A stretch of 64,000 nt of DNA from Paragemmobacter ruber (lineage in GTDB: Bacteria; Pseudomonadota; Alphaproteobacteria; Rhodobacterales; Rhodobacteraceae). The translations under genes and the position numbers were made by a program. Below, piece after piece: positions 52,220 through 62,300 of the stretch (positions within the stretch are counted from its first letter, which is position 1; every line of letters starts with the position of its first letter). Where the stretch lies: the NCBI RefSeq assembly GCF_009908315.1, contig NZ_JAAATW010000002.1, positions 558,001-622,000 on the forward strand, in the 5' to 3' direction. The notes below the pieces were generated by a model, which was not told the origin of the DNA, searched no databases, and saw only the letters and a list, made by a program, of their open reading frames with translations.

Positions 52220-53092
52220 TCAGCGCGGCATGAGGAAGCCTGCCTCTTCGAGCTGGGGCAGGCTGCGGCGGCTTGCAGGGCGGTCGCGGCGGTCACTGAG
52301 GGTGACGATGGCGCGCGGGCCGTCGCGGCGGGCGCCGATGATCTGGTCGAGCGCGACCCAGTGCGAGCGGTGGATGCGCAGGCCGGGGGTGGGCACGGTT
52401 TCGGCGATGGCGTCGGAGAGGCGCAGGAGCAGGCGGGTTGTGCCGTGCGCTGTCGTCACCTCGGTATAGTGGTCGGTCGCGGTGAGGGCGATGAGCGGGC
52501 CGCGCAGATGCGCGGGCAGGCGGGCGAGCAGGCGGGGTTGGTTCGGATCGGGTTGGTGCGCGTTGGGCGGGGTCGGATCGGGCGGGGTCGGGTCGGCATG
52601 GGGGTGATCGGGGGTCATGCCCGCTGCCCGCGGCACTTGCGGGGCAGCCGGGGTGAGGAAGAAGGTGACGGTGGTGGCCAGCGAGATGACGGCGGACACG
52701 GCGATGATGGACAGCACGAGCGGGACGCCAGACATGGCCAGATCACCCGCCGCGAGGAAGACGGCGTTGATTGACAGCACGATGCCGCTGACGGGCAGCC
52801 CGGTGATGGCCCCGGCGAGAGGACCGGCGATCAGCTTGGGCAGGCCCATCGCATGCAGCAGGTCGCAGCCGACAAAGCCAAGCACAAAGCCGCAGGTTCC
52901 TGTGGCAAGGGTGATCGACAGCCAGTAGCAGAGGCGCCATTCCAGCGGCAATGTGGCGGCGGTCCCGTAAGGCCCGGCGATGCCAAGGACGATCCCCAGC
53001 GCGAAGAGCCCGGCCCAGAAGCCGCGGGCGCGCAGGATGGGCCACAGTTCATTAAAGCTCTGGGCGAGCAGGGGCGCGGGGGCGAGCGGCAT
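52220..53092 (-). CDS. Membrane-anchored LytTR DNA-binding protein, copy two
   Basis: A 290-residue protein with the same plan: four membrane helices (about 20-150), a proline/aspartate-rich linker (PDHPHADPTPPDPTPPNAHQ) and a LytTR domain almost identical to copy one. The end differs (SLPQLEEAGFLMPR against [14 protein letters not shown]). The ATG at 53092 is chosen because TGAGG lies six bases upstream, right after the lipB stop; a start eleven codons earlier would overlap lipB. The pair probably binds the same DNA sites but senses different signals. Confidence 0.86.
   Translation of the reverse strand: MPLAPAPLLAQSFNELWPILRARGFWAGLFALGIVLGIAGPYGTAATLPLEWRLCYWLSITLATGTCGFVLGFVGCDLLHAMGLPKLIAGPLAGAITGLPVSGIVLSINAVFLAAGDLAMSGVPLVLSIIAVSAVISLATTVTFFLTPAAPQVPRAAGMTPDHPHADPTPPDPTPPNAHQPDPNQPRLLARLPAHLRGPLIALTATDHYTEVTTAHGTTRLLLRLSDAIAETVPTPGLRIHRSHWVALDQIIGARRDGPRAIVTLSDRRDRPASRRSLPQLEEAGFLMPR
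52310..52541. repeat. LytTR direct repeat, copy two
   Basis: The partner of 51359-51590. The similarity covers the DNA-binding domain only, which suggests recent gene conversion and not a recent whole-gene duplication. Confidence 0.85.
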
Positions 53093-53099
53093 GGACGCC

Positions 53100-53804
53100 T
53101 CAGACCGCGCAGACCGGGCGGCCATCGGCCGTGCCCTGCACGTTGATCCCGCCTTCGGCCGGAAAGAAGCACGGGAACGTGGCCATCAGCGCGGCATCGA
53201 GATCGGCCATGGTGACGGGCAGGCCCAGATCGACAAGGCTGGTCACGCCGTGATCGCGGATGCCGCAGGGGATGATGCCGTCGAAATGCCCAAGGTCGGG
53301 TTCGACGTTGATCGAGATGCCATGAAAGCTGATCCAGCGGCGCAGCTTCACGCCGATGGCGGCGATCTTCGCCTCATGCGGGGTGCCGTCGGGGTTGGGG
53401 GCGCGGTCGGGGCGGGTGACCCAGACGCCGACGCGGCCGGGGCGGATCTCGCCCTTGATGTTGAATTCGGCGAGGGTGGCGATCACCCAATTTTCAAGCG
53501 CGCGGACAAAGCAGCGCACGTCGCGCCCGCGCGCGCCCACATCGAGCATGGCATAGACCACGCGCTGGCCGGGGCCGTGATAGGTGTATTGCCCGCCGCG
53601 GCCCGTCTGGTGGACGGGGAAGCGGTCGGGCTGGACGAGATCGGCCGGATTGGCCGATGTGCCCGCGGTGTAGAGGGGGGGATGTTCCAGAAGCCAGACT
53701 GCCTCGGTTCCCTGGCCTTGCGCCATGGCTTCGACATGGGCCTCCATCGCGGCAAGCGTGGGCAAATAGGGGCTAAGGCCCGGCAGATGCGTCCAGTTCA
53801 CCAT
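53100..53804 (-). CDS. lipB: Octanoyltransferase (lipoate biosynthesis)
   Basis: LipB moves octanoate from acyl carrier protein onto the lipoyl domains of 2-oxo acid dehydrogenases. The 234-residue protein shows [16 protein letters not shown], the lipoyl-binding [21 protein letters not shown], the catalytic lysine in [16 protein letters not shown] and the cysteine in [14 protein letters not shown]. The ATG at 53804 starts MVNWTHLPG. It lies directly upstream of the second LytTR gene. Confidence 0.96.
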   Translation of the reverse strand: MVNWTHLPGLSPYLPTLAAMEAHVEAMAQGQGTEAVWLLEHPPLYTAGTSANPADLVQPDRFPVHQTGRGGQYTYHGPGQRVVYAMLDVGARGRDVRCFVRALENWVIATLAEFNIKGEIRPGRVGVWVTRPDRAPNPDGTPHEAKIAAIGVKLRRWISFHGISINVEPDLGHFDGIIPCGIRDHGVTSLVDLGLPVTMADLDAALMATFPCFFPAEGGINVQGTADGRPVCAV

Positions 53805-54070
53805 GGCTGATAACGATACCTCCCCGCCCCCTTGTTGAAATAGGGGAAAGACGGGCGGAAGTCACGTCTGCATCGGGGGCGGATGGTGCGGCGGATTGGG
53901 GTGTTCGGGAGGGGGAGGAGGCTTCGGGCAGAGCTTCGGGGCGGCCGCAAAAAATCCGCCGACAGGTCGCTGTCGGGCTTGCGCGCCGCGCCCGCGGGGG
54001 TGATATCCCGCAGCACGGTGACAGGGGCGCGGGCGATCTGGGAAACAGCGGCCCAAGGCGGGGGGATGGC

Positions 54071-55051
54071 GTGTCGGTGGCTTGTTCGTTTTGTGGTGGC
54101 GTGTCCTTTGAGGTGGTTTCGCGGAAGGACCGGCATGGAGAGCCGCTGACCACGGTGCTGTGCGGCGGCTGCGGGATGCTGCGCAACGATCCCGTGCCGA
54201 GCGAGGCCGACCTCGCGGCCTTTTACAAGTCGCGCTATCGCGAGAGCTACAAGGGCGCTTCGGAGCCCCGGCGTCGGCAGGTCTGGCGCAACTTTCGCCG
54301 GGTGAGTGATCACATCGTGGCCTATCGCGATGTCTATGCCCGGGGCGGCGACTGGCTGGATCTGGGCGCGGGCAGCTGCGAGTTCACCTTTCTAGCGGGG
54401 CGGCTGGGCGCGCGCGTGACGGCGGTGGAGCCGCATAGCGGCTATGCCGCCTATGCGGCGCAGCGGTTGGGTGTGCAGGTGCTGGCGCAGCGGCTGGAGG
54501 ACTGCGATTTTGCGGGGCCGAGCTTTGATCTGATCCGGCTGAGCCATGTGCTGGAGCATATGCGCGACCCGGTGGCCGCGCTGCGGCAGTTGGCCGGGTG
54601 GTTGCGCCCGGGGGGCGTTCTCTATGTCGAGGTGCCCGACATCGAGGCCGATGCGCGCAACAAGGTGCGCGGGCGGCTGTTCCATTTCGGCCATATCCAC
54701 AATTTCAACCCGGTCCTTCTGCGCCATGTGGCCGGGCTGGCGGGGCTGGTCGAGTTGCCGCAGACGGCGGCGCGGTCGGCCGGGCGCTGCGGGGTGTTTC
54801 TGGTGGTGGGCGAGGGCGGCCAATGCGATGCCGCAGCGCTGGCCGCCAATGCCGCGCGGATGCGCGCCGCGATGGCGGCGCATAACGCCCGCACGATCCC
54901 CGAGCCTGCGCAGGGCACGGCGGCGGGGCGCTTTTTGCTGACGCTGCGGGCGCGGGCGCAGGAGCAGTTGGCGGGGATGCTGGGAGGGTCGCCGCGCAAG
55001 ATCGCGGAGGCGGCCTCGGCGCGGTTGGAGCGCAGCGTTCTGGCGGGCTGA
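54071..55051 (+). CDS. Class I SAM-dependent methyltransferase with N-terminal zinc-binding motif
   Basis: A 326-residue protein. Four cysteines in CSFCGG and CGGCG (residues 5-35) probably bind zinc, as in the Methyltransf_13/C-methyltransferase group of sugar methyltransferases. The methyltransferase core has DWLDLGAGSCEFTFLAGRLGARVTAVEPH (SAM site, about 95-125), DLIRLSHVLEHMRDPVAALRQL and LRPGGVLYVEVPD. A C-terminal helical region follows. Substrate unknown; a surface sugar is possible. The GTG at 54071 gives MSVACSFCGG. Confidence 0.85.
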   Translation: MSVACSFCGGVSFEVVSRKDRHGEPLTTVLCGGCGMLRNDPVPSEADLAAFYKSRYRESYKGASEPRRRQVWRNFRRVSDHIVAYRDVYARGGDWLDLGAGSCEFTFLAGRLGARVTAVEPHSGYAAYAAQRLGVQVLAQRLEDCDFAGPSFDLIRLSHVLEHMRDPVAALRQLAGWLRPGGVLYVEVPDIEADARNKVRGRLFHFGHIHNFNPVLLRHVAGLAGLVELPQTAARSAGRCGVFLVVGEGGQCDAAALAANAARMRAAMAAHNARTIPEPAQGTAAGRFLLTLRARAQEQLAGMLGGSPRKIAEAASARLERSVLAG

Positions 55052-55165
55052 GGGGCGGGGTGAGGGCCGCGTGAAGGTGGCGGGGCTCAAGGGGGGAGTG
55101 GGGACGATTTTTCCTCTTTCCTTCGCGGATGGGCTTCGCTACACAGCCGCCACCAACCGAAACGT

Positions 55166-55252
55166 GCGGATGTGGCGGAATTGGTAGACGCGCAGCGTTG
55201 AGGTCGCTGTGGGGTAACTCCCGTGAAGGTTCGAGTCCTTTCATCCGCACCA
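55166..55252 (+). tRNA. tRNA-Leu (anticodon GAG)
   Basis: A class II tRNA: acceptor GCGGATG (55166-55172) pairs with CATCCGC (55242-55248). The D-arm follows TGGCGGAATTGGTAGACGCG. The anticodon stem CAGCG/CGCTG encloses TTGAGGT, which gives anticodon GAG. There is a long variable arm and the T-loop GGTTCGAGTCC. The CCA end is encoded (55250-55252). Confidence 0.96.
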
Positions 55253-55423
55253 CTTTCCCGACATGGGTAGTCCGAGATGCGCGCCCCGCCGGGGCGGGCT
55301 TTGGCGTGCCGAGACGGCGCTGCGGACGGGGTGAGTCCCGGGGGCCACGTTTTGCCTGTCCGGCCCGAAATTGTGGCGCGATTCCAGCAAGATGGCGCGT
55401 TTGCCACAATTCCGCCACAATTG

Positions 55424-55444
55424 GCATCCTTAAGGATGCGGTAA
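55424..55444. promoter_or_regulatory. Palindrome and CtrA-like half-consensus upstream of RTX gene one
   Basis: GCATCCTTAAGGATGC (55424-55439) is a perfect palindrome. Overlapping it, TTAA-N7-GTAA (55430-55444) matches seven of eight bases of the CtrA consensus. A similar site precedes the second RTX gene at 59266. Confidence 0.35.
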
Positions 55445-55511
55445 CCCCGGCGTAAGACCGGGTTCATGCCCGGACCGGCGCAAGATCGGACGGGCTGGCG
55501 CGAGCGGTGCT

Positions 55512-58500
55512 ATGCCTACATTTGTGATCGACGGCTACGCCGTCGGCAGTGTCGTTGTGACTGGCGGTGGCACGCCTGCCACTGGATCCACCTTCCGGCT
55601 GGATCCGAACTGGTCTGCGTCCAGCGCGGCGCTGACCATCACCGTGACGGATGACGATACCGGCTTTTCGGGATCGGCGGCCACGGTTCTGGATGGCAAC
55701 CAGACCGGGGTGGTGATCACCGCCACGGGGGCGACGGTCGGGTCTGGGGTGATCCGGCTGGGCAACGGTTTTGCCGTCAGCGATCCGGTGGCGGGCACGG
55801 TCACGCTGTATCAGGTGATGATCGGGTCCACGGTGGTGGGCTATGTCTCGACCGCGCCGTTGCAGCCGGGTGTCCTGTATACGGTGGGCAGCACGACGGC
55901 GACGACAGCGGGGGGCGTTCCCTATGGCTCGCTTGCGCTGCTGGATTACGAGCAGGGCGACGACAACAGCCTGACCGGCGGGACGGGGGCGGATTCGCTG
56001 CGCGGCGGGGCGGGCAACGATACGCTGTCGGGTGGGGCGGGCAACGACACGATCCTTGGCGGGACGGGCAACGATGTCATCACCGGCGGGGCGGGCAATG
56101 ACAGCCTGTCGGGCGAGGAGGGCGATGACGTCTTCATCGTGACGACCGGCAGCGCGGCGGATTCGATCTTTGGCGGCACCGGCAATGACACGATCCGCTA
56201 TGACGGGGCGACGGTCGGGGCGAATGTCGTCTTTTCCGGCACGGGCAGCGGCACGCAGAACCTTGTGGGTGTCGCGGGCGTGGCCTTCAGCGGCATCGAA
56301 GGGATCGAAGGCACCGAGTTCAACGACACGCTGAACGGTGCGGCAAGCGCGGGCAGTGTCACCCTGTCGGGGCGGGGCGGGGCGGATACGATCGCGGGCG
56401 GGTCGGTGGCGGATGCGCTGTTCGGCGGCACGGGCGCCGACACGATCGCGGGCAATGCGGGCAATGACCTGATCGACGGCGGGGCCGACAGTGACCAGTT
56501 GTTCGGCGGGACCGGCGACAACACGATCTTTGGCGGCACCGGCAATGACCGGCTGGAGGCGACGACCGGCGCTGACCAGTTGTTCGGCGGCGCAGGGATC
56601 GACAGCCTGTTCGGGGGGGATGGGGCCGACACGCTGGAAGGTGGGGCGGATGCGGATTCGCTCTATGGCGGGACCGGGAACGATGTCCTGCGCGGCGATG
56701 AGGGCAATGACCTGCTGGATGGCGGGACGGGCAATGACACGCTGGTGGGCGGGGCGGGGAATGACTCGCTGACCGGGCAGGCCGGCGACGACACCTTCCT
56801 GATCGGGGATGCCGAGGGGACCGACACCATCGTCGGCGGCGCGGATGGCACGCTGGGCGATGTGATCGACACAAGCCTTGCGACCGGCGGCGTCACGATC
56901 ACCTTCACCGCTGACGAGACGGGCACCATCACCGCTGCCGGGACCAACATCAACTTTTCGTCGATCCTGCGGGTGCAGGGCGGGGCGGGGAATGACAGCG
57001 TCTTTGGCGGGGCAGGCGAGGAAAGCGTTGATGGCGGGGCGGGCGACGACCTGCTGTCGGGCGGATCGGACACCGATACGCTGGCAGGGGGGGACGGCAA
57101 CGACACGCTGATCGGCGGCACGGACAGCGACACGCTGTTCGGCGGGGCGGGCGATGACCGCTTTGTGATCAACGCGGGCGATGGATCGGATTCATCCGTC
57201 GGCGGCACGGGCAATGACATTCTGGATCTGTCGGGCTTTACCTCGGCGGTGACGGTCGGCTTTTCGGGGGCGGGGGCGGGCAGCGTCTCGGGCAGCGGGA
57301 TCGGCGGGTCCTTCCAGCAGATGGAGGTGCTGCAGACCGGGTCGGGCAATGACACGATCACCGGGGCGGGCGGCAACGAGATCGTCTATTCCGGCGCGGG
57401 CAATGACCGTGTGTTCGGCGGCGCGGGCGCGGACAGCCTGTTCGGCGGTCTGGGGCAGGATTCGCTGGAGGGCGGATCGGGCAACGATCTGCTGGAGGGC
57501 GAGGCGGGCAACGACACGCTGATCGGCGGCGACGGGGCGGATCTGGCCTTCGGCGGCGACGGCAATGACGTGATCGACGGCGGGGACGAGGCCGACACGC
57601 TGTTTGGCGGGGTGGGCAACGATTCCGTCTATGGCGGGGCGGGCGCGGACCGGCTGGAGGGCGGCGACGGGCGCGACCTGCTGGAGGGCGGGGACGAGAA
57701 CGACACGCTGGTGGGCGGGGCCGGGGCGGACACGCTAATCGGGAATACCGATCTGGACGTGGTGGATTATTCGGCCAGCGACGCGGCGGTGAATGTCAAC
57801 CTGCGGACGATGACCGGGCAGGGCGGACATGCCGAAGGCGATGTCATGTCCGGCATCGACGGGGTGATCGGGTCGGCCTTCAATGACACGATCATCGGCT
57901 TTGATGACGAAGGCACGACCTCGGCCGACTTCTACTACAACATGTTCGAAGGCGGTGCCGGGAACGATGTGCTGGAAGGCCGGGGCGGCAGCGATGCGCT
58001 GTTCGGCGGGGCCGATAATGACACGGTTCTGGGCGGCGACGGCAATGACACGGTCGATGGCGGGGATGGCAATGACCTGCTGTCCGGGGATGCCGGGAAC
58101 GACACGATGTCGGGCGGGTCCGGCAATGACACGATGTCGGGCGGGATCGGCAATGATGTCATGGACGGCGGCAGCGGCGCCGACGTCATGGATGGCGGCA
58201 TCGGCAACGACAGCCTGAGCGGCGGGATCGGCAATGACACGATCCTTGGCGGGACGGGCAATGACACGCTGACCGGGGGGGCGGGGCGCGATATCTTTGC
58301 CTTTGCGGCGGGCAGCGGGGCGGATGTTGTCACCGATCTGGACCTGACGCTGGTGGACGGGCAGTTCACCGACCGGTTCGACGTGTCGGGCTTGCGCGAT
58401 GCGCAGGGCAACCCGGTCAACTGGGCGGATGCCACGGTTACGTCGGACGGTGCCGGGGGGGCGCTGGTCCGCTTTCCGGGCGGCGAGACGATCCGGCTGG

Positions 58501-59159
58501 TGGGGATCGACCCGGCGCTGATCTCGACGCGGTCGGCGCTGGTGGCGCTGGGCGTGCCCTGTTTCGGGACCGGGACGCTGATCCTGACCGAGCGGGGCGA
58601 GGTGCCGGTGGAGGCGATCCGCGCGGGCGACCGGGTGATGACGCTGGATCACGGGTTGCAGGCGGTGGTCTGGGCAGGCGGGCGGCATCTGGACCGCGCC
58701 GCGCTGGAGGCAGAGCCGTTGATGCGGCCGGTCTTGATCCGCGACGGGGCGATGGGCAACCGGGGCGATGTGCTGGTGTCGCCCAACCATGCGGTGCTGG
58801 CCGAGGTGGACGGGGCTGAGATGCTGGTGCGGGCCAAGCATCTGGCCGAGATGGGCGATGCGCGGTTCCGCATCGCCAAGGGGCGGCGCGAGGTGGGCTA
58901 TCACCACATCCTGTTGGAGCGGCATGGCATCGTCTTTGCCCAAGGGATGGCGACCGAGACGATGTATCCCGGGCCGATGGCGGTGGCGGCGCTGGGCCCG
59001 GCCGTAGCGGCCGAGATTGCCGCGGCGTTCCCGTTGCTGGCACCCGTGCTGGCAGGCATCGCTGACGCGGCCGAGATCTATGGTCCGACGGCGCGCCCCG
59101 TGGCCAAGCGGCGCGCGCTGATGGCCGGACCCAACCCGCGGCAGAGGGCGGTGGCCTGA
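55512..59159 (+). CDS. Large RTX (hemolysin-type Ca-binding) protein with C-terminal Hint domain, one
   Basis: A 1215-residue protein built in four parts. Residues 1-150 are a beta-rich domain (FVIDGYAVGSVVVTGGG..., DDDTGFSGS) shared only with the next gene. About 155-940 contain dozens of GGxGxDxLxGG nonapeptides, which bind calcium. Residues 940-1010 are serralysin-like (RDIFAFAAGSGADVVTDLD). From 1015 a Hint_2 domain starts at Cys in VPCFGTGTLI, with SPNHAVLAEV. No N-terminal signal; type I export is expected. No secretion genes are near. Probably a surface or released protein. Confidence 0.92.
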   Translation: MPTFVIDGYAVGSVVVTGGGTPATGSTFRLDPNWSASSAALTITVTDDDTGFSGSAATVLDGNQTGVVITATGATVGSGVIRLGNGFAVSDPVAGTVTLYQVMIGSTVVGYVSTAPLQPGVLYTVGSTTATTAGGVPYGSLALLDYEQGDDNSLTGGTGADSLRGGAGNDTLSGGAGNDTILGGTGNDVITGGAGNDSLSGEEGDDVFIVTTGSAADSIFGGTGNDTIRYDGATVGANVVFSGTGSGTQNLVGVAGVAFSGIEGIEGTEFNDTLNGAASAGSVTLSGRGGADTIAGGSVADALFGGTGADTIAGNAGNDLIDGGADSDQLFGGTGDNTIFGGTGNDRLEATTGADQLFGGAGIDSLFGGDGADTLEGGADADSLYGGTGNDVLRGDEGNDLLDGGTGNDTLVGGAGNDSLTGQAGDDTFLIGDAEGTDTIVGGADGTLGDVIDTSLATGGVTITFTADETGTITAAGTNINFSSILRVQGGAGNDSVFGGAGEESVDGGAGDDLLSGGSDTDTLAGGDGNDTLIGGTDSDTLFGGAGDDRFVINAGDGSDSSVGGTGNDILDLSGFTSAVTVGFSGAGAGSVSGSGIGGSFQQMEVLQTGSGNDTITGAGGNEIVYSGAGNDRVFGGAGADSLFGGLGQDSLEGGSGNDLLEGEAGNDTLIGGDGADLAFGGDGNDVIDGGDEADTLFGGVGNDSVYGGAGADRLEGGDGRDLLEGGDENDTLVGGAGADTLIGNTDLDVVDYSASDAAVNVNLRTMTGQGGHAEGDVMSGIDGVIGSAFNDTIIGFDDEGTTSADFYYNMFEGGAGNDVLEGRGGSDALFGGADNDTVLGGDGNDTVDGGDGNDLLSGDAGNDTMSGGSGNDTMSGGIGNDVMDGGSGADVMDGGIGNDSLSGGIGNDTILGGTGNDTLTGGAGRDIFAFAAGSGADVVTDLDLTLVDGQFTDRFDVSGLRDAQGNPVNWADATVTSDGAGGALVRFPGGETIRLVGIDPALISTRSALVALGVPCFGTGTLILTERGEVPVEAIRAGDRVMTLDHGLQAVVWAGGRHLDRAALEAEPLMRPVLIRDGAMGNRGDVLVSPNHAVLAEVDGAEMLVRAKHLAEMGDARFRIAKGRREVGYHHILLERHGIVFAQGMATETMYPGPMAVAALGPAVAAEIAAAFPLLAPVLAGIADAAEIYGPTARPVAKRRALMAGPNPRQRAVA
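58581..58661 (+). repeat. 81-bp stretch identical in both RTX-Hint genes, copy one
   Basis: Identical base for base to 62746-62826. It codes for ILTERGEVPVEAIRAGDRVM and the seven residues that follow in the Hint domain. Confidence 0.9.
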
Positions 59160-59265
59160 CCGCGCCCGCCGGGGGCGCGGCATCCCTCCCATCCGTTTGG
59201 ATGGGCAGGGCTAAAACGGATGCCAAATGAATCGTTAATCGACGTTAATTCGCCATCCCAATGCC

Positions 59266-59280
59266 TTAAGGGATGGTTAG
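59266..59280. promoter_or_regulatory. CtrA-like site upstream of RTX gene two
   Basis: TTAA-N7-TTAG at 59266-59280, seven of eight CtrA consensus bases, with TTAA-N6-TTAA a little upstream (59235-59248). The 163-base gap also holds a CCCATCC/GGATGGG hairpin just after the first RTX gene. Confidence 0.35.
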
Positions 59281-59322
59281 CGACGCATGAACCGATCCGA
59301 TTAGCCGAAAGCCCCCCATCCT

Positions 59323-62300
59323 ATGCCGGTCTATACCCTGACGGGATTTGCTGTCTCGAGCCTTGTCGTGCAGGGCGGCGGCGCGTTGCAGAACGGATCG
59401 AACGCGATGATCGATCCGGGGTTTTCGGCCAGCCGGGACCGGCTGACCTTTACCATCAACGACGACGACAGCGGCTTTTCCGGCAGCCGGGGCAGCCAGC
59501 TGGACGGCAACCAGACGGGCACGGTCACCAATGCCGCGGGCCAGACGCTGGCGAACGGGGCGATCCGGCTGGGCAATGCCTATACGTTCGCGAACGGGGT
59601 TTCGACCGTCGTTCTGTATGAGGTGTACGTCGGCAATACGCTGGTGGGGTATGTGTCGAACAGCGACCTGATCCCCGGGGTCAGTGCGACCGTCACCTCG
59701 GTTCAGGACACGAACTCTGGCGGTGTGGCCTATTCGAACATGGCCAACCAGACCTATGATCCCAATGCCGCCAATTCCGTGCCGGGCGGATCGGGCAATG
59801 ACAGCGTGCGCGCCGGGGCGGGCGATGACGCGGTGGCGACCTATGGTGGGTCGGACACGATTGATGGCGGCACCGGGGCCGATTACATCGAAGGCGGGTC
59901 GGGCAACGACAGCATCCTGGGCGGCAGTGGCAATGACACGCTGCTGGGCCAAGAGGGCAATGACACGATCTTTGGCGGCGATGGCGACGACCGCATCTTC
60001 GTGGGCAACTCGGGCGGCACCGACACGGTTTCCGGCGGGGCTGGGACCGACACGCTGGAGGCGAGTTCGCTTGGCGGCGGGGCGACTCTGACCTTCACCG
60101 GGAACGGGGCGGGCACGCTGAACGGCGGCGGGACAGTCGTCAATTTCAGCGAGATGGAAGCCTACACGCTGGGATCGGGCAATGACACGATCAATGGCGC
60201 GGCGCAGACGGCAGGCTTCAACGCCAATGCGGGCGGCGGGAATGACACGGTTACGGGTGGGTCTGGCAATGACACGCTAAGCGGCGGGGCGGGGGACGAT
60301 TCGCTTTCGGGCGGGGCGGGGGATGACCGGTTCATCCTTGGCGCGTCGGACGGGACGGATACGATCACCGGCGGGGCGGGGACCGACACGCTGGATGCGA
60401 GCGCGGTCACGGGCAATACGACGCTGGGCTTCACGTCGAACGGCACCGGTACGCTGACCGGCGGCAGCAGCGCGGCCAGCTTTTCGCAGATGGAAAGCTA
60501 TGTGCTGGGTTCGGGCAATGACTCGGTCAACGGGGGGGCGCAGACGGCGGCCTTCACCGCCGATGGCGGGGCCGGCAATGACAGCCTGACCGGGGGCAGC
60601 GGCAATGATCTGCTGATCGGCGGGGCGGGCAATGACACGCTGATCGGCAATGCGGGCGATGACACGCTGCGCGGCGGGGCGGGCGCGGACAGCCTGTCGG
60701 GCGGAAGCGGGCGCGACCTTGCGGATTATTCCGATGCGACAAGCGCGGTTTCGGTCAATCTCGGTTCGGGGGCCACGTCGGGCGGGACGGGTGGCGACAC
60801 GCTGAGCGGCATGGAGGATGTGCAGGGGTCGGCGTTCAATGACACGCTGGCCGGGTCGGAAGGCGCGAACCAGATGTTCGGCGGGGATGGTGCCGACACG
60901 CTGGACGGTCTTGGCGGCAATGACGTCCTGTCGGGGGGGGCGGGCGCGGACTCGCTGGATGGCGGTGGAGGCGACGACACGCTGATCGGCGGGGCGGGGG
61001 CGGATACGTTGCGGGGGTCCTCGGGGCTGGACACCGCAGACTATTCGGCCAGCGATGCGGCGGTGAACGTGAACCTTGTGGATGGCACCGCGTCGGGCGG
61101 CCACGCGCAGGGCGATGTGCTGAGCGGCGTGGACATCGTGATCGGGTCGGCCTTCAGCGATACGCTGGTCGGCTATGACATGGAATGGACCAGCACGTCG
61201 GATGTGTTCTGGAACGAGCTTCATGGCGGGGCCGGGAACGATTCCATCGACGGGCGGGCGGGCACGGATGCGCTGTATGGCGGCGCGGACAATGACACCA
61301 TCTTTGGCGGCGCGGGCGGGGATTTCCTGGACGGCGGCGAGGGCAATGACAGCCTGCTGGGCGGGACCGGGCAAGACACGATTACGGGTGGCCTCGGCAA
61401 TGACACGGTGCTGGGCGGTGATGACGCGGACCTGATCCAGGGCGGGGACGGGGCGGATTCGCTGATGGGCGAGGCCGGTGACGATACGCTTGCGGGCGAT
61501 GCGGGCAACGATACGCTGGTGGGCGGGACGGGCAATGACAGCCTGTCGGGCGGCACGGGGCGCGACAGCCTGATCGGGGGCGCGGGCGATGACAGCTTTG
61601 CCGGCGGCGCGGATGATGATGTCATTGATGCCGGGGACGGCAATGACGTGGCCGTGGGCGATGCAGGCAACGACACGCTGGCGGGGTGGCTGGGCGATGA
61701 CCGGCTGGAGGGCGGCGACGGCGATGACAGCATCCTGAGCGGGGATGGCAACGATGTCGCCTTTGGCGGGGCGGGGGGGGACCGGCTGCATGGCGATGCG
61801 GGCAATGACACGCTGGATGGCGGGACGGGGGCGGATGTCCTGTTCGGGGGCGCGGGGCGCGACAGCCTGACCGGGGGCAGCGACAACGACACCATTCAGG
61901 GCGGCGACGACAATGATGTGGTCGATGGCGGGGATGGGGCGGACTCGCTGTTCGGGGATGCGGGGCGCGACACCATCACCGGCGGGGCCGGCACCGACAC
62001 GCTGTTCGGCGGGCTCGACGACGACCAGATGGATGGCGGGGGTGATGCCGACTCGCTCATGGGGGATGCGGGGCGCGACACGATCACCGGCGGGACCGGC
62101 AATGACACGGTGTTCGGCGGCGACGGGGACGACCAGATCGACGCGGGGGCTGACCGGGATTTCGTCTTTGGCGATGTGGGCCGCGATACGCTGCTCGGGG
62201 GTGCCGGGAACGACACCATGTTCGGCGGGGCCGATGCCGACCTGATGGATGGTGGCGAGGATGCCGATTCGCTTATGGGCGATGCGGGCAACGACACGAT

